64,000 bases of DNA, from assembly GCF_003477525.1 (NCBI RefSeq), contig NZ_QUDO01000010.1, positions 30,823 to 94,822 on the forward strand, given 5' to 3'. The position numbers were made by a program, and so were the translations under genes. The notes under the pieces are model-generated. The model was not told the DNA's origin. It saw only the letters and a list, made by a program, of their open reading frames with translations, and ran no database searches. The DNA is from Ruminococcus sp. AF41-9 (lineage in GTDB: Bacteria > Bacillota > Clostridia > Lachnospirales > Lachnospiraceae). Shown here piece after piece: positions 61,021 to 64,000 of the stretch (position 1 is the stretch's first letter; each line of letters begins with the position of its first letter).

Positions 61021-61060
61021 TGTCAGGCGGATATTCGCAATCCGCTTCGCTGCTTGATTT
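61021..61060. repeat. REP-like repeat, family A copy 7
   Basis: GTCAGGCGGATATTCGCA and ATCCGCTTCGCTGCTTG, with the stem intact. It ends at the stop codon of the hydrolase at 61063. Confidence 0.75.
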
Positions 61061-61062
61061 GG

Positions 61063-61986
61063 TTAAAAGCCTTTCTTCTTCAGATATACCGCAATATCAT
61101 GGTAAACCTTCTCTTTATCAATCTCATTCAGTATCTCATGACGCATACCCGGATATAATTTTCCCTTTACATCCAGGTAACCCGCGTGGCGCATTGCCTG
61201 TACAGTTTTGGCAAAATGGCGCACATTGATCAGGCAGGGATCCTCTGCTCCGCTGACAAACAGCACCGGCATCTTCGGATTCGTACATGAATAATGTTCT
61301 ACATCATACGCACGTTTCATCAGCTCGAACAAAGCGAGGTATGCATCATCAGTAAAAGTAAATCCGCACAGTTCCGATTCTTTATATTCTTTTGCCACTT
61401 CCGGGTCCGAACAGATCCATGCAGTACAGGTTTTATCTTTTCTGAACTTCGCAACGCTTGCTCCAAAGGACATGGTTTCAATCAGTTTGCTTCTGTGTCT
61501 TGGTCCGAATACTGCTTTTTCCATTTTTGCAATCGCCACCCCAAGAGGCATCGCCGTATTATAACTCGGAGAGCCGCATACAATCAGCATATCCACACAA
61601 CTGTCATGCTGTGCCACAAAAGCGCGGACTGCCAGAGAACCCATACTGTGTCCCATAAGGATCACCGGAAGATCCGGGTATGTACCATGGATTTTCCGGT
61701 TTACTGTGCCGATATCTTTTAACATGGCTTCCGCACCGCCGCCATAGGTAAAGCCCAGATCTTCCTGATATTTTACACTTTTTCCATGTCCCCTGTGATC
61801 ATGGATCACTGTGACATATCCTCTTTTTGCCAGATACTGCATAAATGGAAGATATCTTTCTTTATGCTCGCTCATCCCATGAACAAGCTGCACCACTGCC
61901 CGATAAGGCTTTTTATCCGGGATCACTGCCATCACAGAAATCTCCAGCCCGTCTGCTTCTGACGGAAAAGAACTCTCGTATTTCAT
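61063..61986 (-). CDS. Alpha/beta hydrolase, monoacylglycerol lipase type
   Basis: A 307-residue serine hydrolase of the lysophospholipase/monoglyceride lipase group. VQLVHGMSEHKERYLPF carries the oxyanion region, GHSMGSLAVRAF holds the nucleophile Ser, an Asp is in VSGAEDPCL and the His is in PGMRHEIL. No signal peptide or helix, so it acts in the cytosol, probably on lipid esters; the substrate is not certain. The start ATG at 61986 lies close to a GGCGGATAG ribosome-site-like tract. It is monocistronic. Confidence 0.85.
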   Translation of the reverse strand: MKYESSFPSEADGLEISVMAVIPDKKPYRAVVQLVHGMSEHKERYLPFMQYLAKRGYVTVIHDHRGHGKSVKYQEDLGFTYGGGAEAMLKDIGTVNRKIHGTYPDLPVILMGHSMGSLAVRAFVAQHDSCVDMLIVCGSPSYNTAMPLGVAIAKMEKAVFGPRHRSKLIETMSFGASVAKFRKDKTCTAWICSDPEVAKEYKESELCGFTFTDDAYLALFELMKRAYDVEHYSCTNPKMPVLFVSGAEDPCLINVRHFAKTVQAMRHAGYLDVKGKLYPGMRHEILNEIDKEKVYHDIAVYLKKKGF

Positions 61987-62053
61987 TTAACTATCCGCCT
62001 TCTTTCCTGATTAATTATTTCTTACATTGTACTTAAGATTATAGGTAACCGAT

Positions 62054-62082
62054 TTGCCATTGTCAACGCGTTCTGTTATAAT
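62054..62082 (+). promoter_or_regulatory. Promoter of the DUF5067 protein gene
   Basis: TTGCCA at 62054-62059 and a perfect TATAAT at 62077-62082, spacer 17; leader about 115 bases. Confidence 0.65.
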
Positions 62083-62204
62083 AAATATCTAAAGAGTCGT
62101 AAACATTTCCGGTAACGGAATAAACAATAATCCGGAAACCCAGGAAAAGTTTCAGCTTTATTACCGACTTGTCAACACGTCAACAGATTCATACAGGAGG
62201 AAAA

Positions 62205-63266
62205 ATGGCACAAAAAAATAAAAAAGGTCATGCCGGGCTGATTATTTTCATCATTGTTCTGATTCTCGCCATTGGCGGTGGAGCAGGATTTTATTTTTAT
62301 CAGCGACAGCAGCCGCAGAAAGCAGCAGAGAAATTTCTTGACAGCATGAAAAACATGGACTTCTCAACTATGGAATCCATGCTCCAGAGCAGTGATCTTT
62401 CCGCACTGGACAATGCAGATATCCGCAACGCTGCCTATACAGATTTCTTTACAGCGATCAATCAGAAAATGACTTATAAGATTACCAAAAACAGATTTGA
62501 TATTCAGAATGGAACTGCTTCTATTACTGCACATATCACTTATGTGGACGGCACTGATATTTACAAGGCAACGATCACAGAGTTTCTCCGCCAGATTGTT
62601 TCCAATGCCTATGCCGGAACTCAGCTTACAGAAGAAGAAACACAGCAGAAACTTGCTTCTATTCTGAATGAGAAAGCAGCCGAAACAGAGACTGATGCGT
62701 TTTCCGAGGCAGATATCGTATATCCGCTGATCAAGACAAACTCCGGATGGAAAATTGTTTCTCTGGATGATATGACAGTAAAGATCATGTCTGCAAACTT
62801 CAAGAGCGTGGAAGATGAAATCAATAATTCCCTCAATAACATGGACGGTGACAGTTCTTCTGATTCTTCAGCTTCCTCTCTGCAGGCATCCGAGACAGAT
62901 ATTCTGGATCTGACCACAGACAAATTTACGATTAAATATAAGAAACACACCATCACAAAGGACTTTGCAGGAAATCCATGCATCATGATCTACTATGATT
63001 ACACCAATCATTCTACTTCCGCTTCCAGTGCTATGGTAGACGTAAACTTAAAGGCTTATCAGCACGGAGAAGTCTGTGAAGCTGCAATTCCTGAGAATAA
63101 CGATGATGCGATCGATCATTTTACAGCAGAAATCCAGCCGGAACAGACAGTCACTGTATGTCAGGCATTTACACTTACCGATGAAAGCGACGTCACAGTT
63201 CAGGCTCAGGAAGCATTTTCCTTTGACGAAGATGCAACTGCAAGCCAGATTTTAAAAGTGAAATAA
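62205..63266 (+). CDS. Membrane-anchored DUF5067-type protein
   Basis: A 353-residue protein with one membrane helix at about residues 12-33 and the rest outside. Residues about 40-205 look like an NTF2-like or lumazine-binding-type domain (AEKFLDSMKNMDFSTME). A Ser-rich linker follows, and the last 120 residues match DUF5067, an Ig-like domain found on exported Firmicute proteins (YYDYTNHSTSASSAM, IQPEQTVTVCQAF). The ATG at 62205 follows ACAGGAGG by six bases; an earlier in-frame Met is less likely. Function unknown. Own promoter and terminator. Confidence 0.75.
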   Translation: MAQKNKKGHAGLIIFIIVLILAIGGGAGFYFYQRQQPQKAAEKFLDSMKNMDFSTMESMLQSSDLSALDNADIRNAAYTDFFTAINQKMTYKITKNRFDIQNGTASITAHITYVDGTDIYKATITEFLRQIVSNAYAGTQLTEEETQQKLASILNEKAAETETDAFSEADIVYPLIKTNSGWKIVSLDDMTVKIMSANFKSVEDEINNSLNNMDGDSSSDSSASSLQASETDILDLTTDKFTIKYKKHTITKDFAGNPCIMIYYDYTNHSTSASSAMVDVNLKAYQHGEVCEAAIPENNDDAIDHFTAEIQPEQTVTVCQAFTLTDESDVTVQAQEAFSFDEDATASQILKVK

Positions 63267-63275
63267 TAATTTAAA

Positions 63276-63350
63276 AATATGCACAGTTTTTATGATATCT
63301 ATTTGCATTTCCGGATATAAATCAAATTTAAAAACTGTGCATATTTTTTA
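63276..63350 (+). terminator. Terminator of the DUF5067 protein gene
   Basis: AATATGCACAGTTTTTA and TTTAAAAACTGTGCATATT make a 16-base stem with a long loop, followed by TTTTTATTTT. Confidence 0.82.
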
Positions 63351-63438
63351 TTTTCTGTGAAACAATAAGGACTGTAATAGCTTTATGATTCCTGTAAAAG
63401 CTGCGAGCAGCAACAGGTTTAGGAAAGGATGGTGACTT

Positions 63439-63654
63439 ATGGGAAGTAAATGTTTAAGATATACGGCACTGACAATTGCCATTATCGGAGCTGTCAACTG
63501 GGGACTGATCGGTTTCTTCAATCTGAACCTGGTGGCGCTTCTCTTCGGAAGCATGAGCTGGATTTCCAGGATCGTATACGGTCTGGTAGGAATCTGCGGA
63601 CTCTATCTCCTGACCTTCTACGGTGATTCCGACACTGTCTCAGAAGAATCCTGA
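63439..63654 (+). CDS. DUF378 small membrane protein
   Basis: A 71-residue protein with two hydrophobic segments, about 9-32 and 42-60. IAIIGAVNWGLIGFFNLNLVALLF is the hallmark of DUF378 (YuzA-like) proteins. Such proteins are common in Firmicutes and have no known role. GGAAAGGATGGTGA precedes the ATG. A terminator follows. Confidence 0.88.
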   Translation: MGSKCLRYTALTIAIIGAVNWGLIGFFNLNLVALLFGSMSWISRIVYGLVGICGLYLLTFYGDSDTVSEES

Positions 63655-63699
63655 GCTGACGTCTGAAATCAGATATCATAATTCTATAATCCTTCCGTG

Positions 63700-63736
63700 A
63701 ACAAGAGAGTGCATCCAACGCTCTCTTGTTTTTTAT
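63700..63736 (+). terminator. Terminator after the DUF378 gene
   Basis: AACAAGAGAG and CTCTCTTGTT pair around an 11-base loop, then TTTTTAT. Confidence 0.85.
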
Positions 63737-63828
63737 ATGATAGAAAATTACTCAAAAATGTTCCAATGATTGATCGAAAGACTCCTCCAGACAAAAGTCT
63801 TTCTTATTTTATCCGTACACAGTACACA

Positions 63829-63858
63829 AAAAAGACTCCGGAAATCTCCGAAGTCTTA
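63829..63858 (-). terminator. Terminator of the tRNA-Gly pair
   Basis: AAGACTTCGGA and TCCGGAGTCTT pair with one mismatch, and TTTTTTG follows on the minus strand, just after tRNA-Gly (GCC). Confidence 0.75.
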
Positions 63859-63864
63859 AAAAAG

Positions 63865-63937
63865 AGCGATAGACGGGGCTCGAACCCGCGGTCTCGACCT
63901 TGGCAAGGTCGCGCGTTACCAACTACGCCACTATCGC
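63865..63937 (-). tRNA. tRNA-Gly (GCC), second copy
   Basis: A complete cloverleaf identical to the tRNA at 5841-5913, on the opposite strand. It follows another tRNA-Gly by three bases, forming a small tRNA cluster that continues beyond the window. Confidence 0.97.
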
Positions 63938-63940
63938 ACA

Positions 63941-64000
63941 AGCGGGTGATGGGAACTCGAACCCACGTATCCAGCTGGAAGGCTGGTGTTCTACCATTGA
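63941..64000 (-). tRNA. tRNA-Gly (TCC), partial, anticodon loop one base short
   Basis: The 3' 60 bases of a tRNA-Gly: acceptor ACCCGCT, T arm GTGGG-TTCGAGT-TCCCA-type, and the anticodon arm CCAGC-CTTCCA-GCTGG. The loop has six bases where seven are required; CTTCCAA would be expected. The missing A lies in a short A-run, like the frameshifts in this window, so a sequence error is likely. The 5' end is outside the window. Confidence 0.85.

Overview
The window looks like a chromosome segment of a low-GC, spore-former-related Firmicute of the Lachnospiraceae, Blautia-like. This rests on a TTG-started PolC, CodY, a CIRCE-controlled groESL pair, an archaeal-type IMP cyclohydrolase beside a stand-alone AICAR transformylase, a ZTP riboswitch, class 3 fructose bisphosphatase, CbiK, a YesM/YesN sensor pair and sigma-A type promoters. 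Genus is an inference. Most of the DNA is core housekeeping; the accessory part is a sugar-uptake locus at about 43-58 kb.

Layout. 1-5.6 kb: partial thioredoxin-reductase-like gene, zinc-ADH relic, iron alcohol dehydrogenase, tRNA-Phe, metY, and a secreted SH3/3D-domain protein. 5.8-10 kb: tRNA-Gly, a large inverted repeat, then purine synthesis (AICAR transformylase and PurO under a ZTP riboswitch, and guaB). 10-15.7 kb: a small membrane protein and three tandem secreted proteins with Fn3, Ig-like, CAP and PPC domains. 15.8-24.3 kb: groESL and the comM-dprA-topA-codY series. 24.5-29.5 kb: small XRE regulator, Pro/Thr-rich membrane protein, PurF-like protein and fbp. 29.5-37.8 kb: polC, ispG, telA and xpaC-like. 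38-42.3 kb: ilvE, a GH13 fragment, thyA-folA and a diacylglycerol kinase. 42.3-43 kb: a gene-free block packed with repeats. 43-58.3 kb: two GH13 alpha-glucosidases, LacI and AraC regulators, and an operon of two solute-binding proteins, two ABC permeases and a GH172 enzyme, divergent from a YesM/YesN two-component system. 58.5-64 kb: cbiK, VanZ-like, small membrane proteins, an alpha/beta hydrolase, DUF5067 and DUF378 proteins and two tRNA-Gly genes.

How the genes work together. The sugar locus reads as one unit: secreted sugar is sensed by YesM, YesN should activate the divergent uptake operon, the permeases import it, GH172 opens a furanoside bond, and the GH13 enzymes release glucose under LacI control. 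The ATPase subunit is not here and is presumably shared.

A quality warning: eight single-base deletions, each explicable as loss of one base from a short run of identical bases, split seven otherwise intact genes (topA, comM, fbp, polC twice, xpaC-like, dagK, lacI). The last tRNA also has a six-base anticodon loop where seven is expected. Several of these genes are essential, so sequencing or assembly error is the likely cause. I give those genes their full, repaired spans.

Intergenic DNA carries several dispersed repeat families: a REP-like palindrome with at least seven copies, a MITE-like element with near-identical inverted ends, a shorter third repeat, and IS605-type right-end relics.
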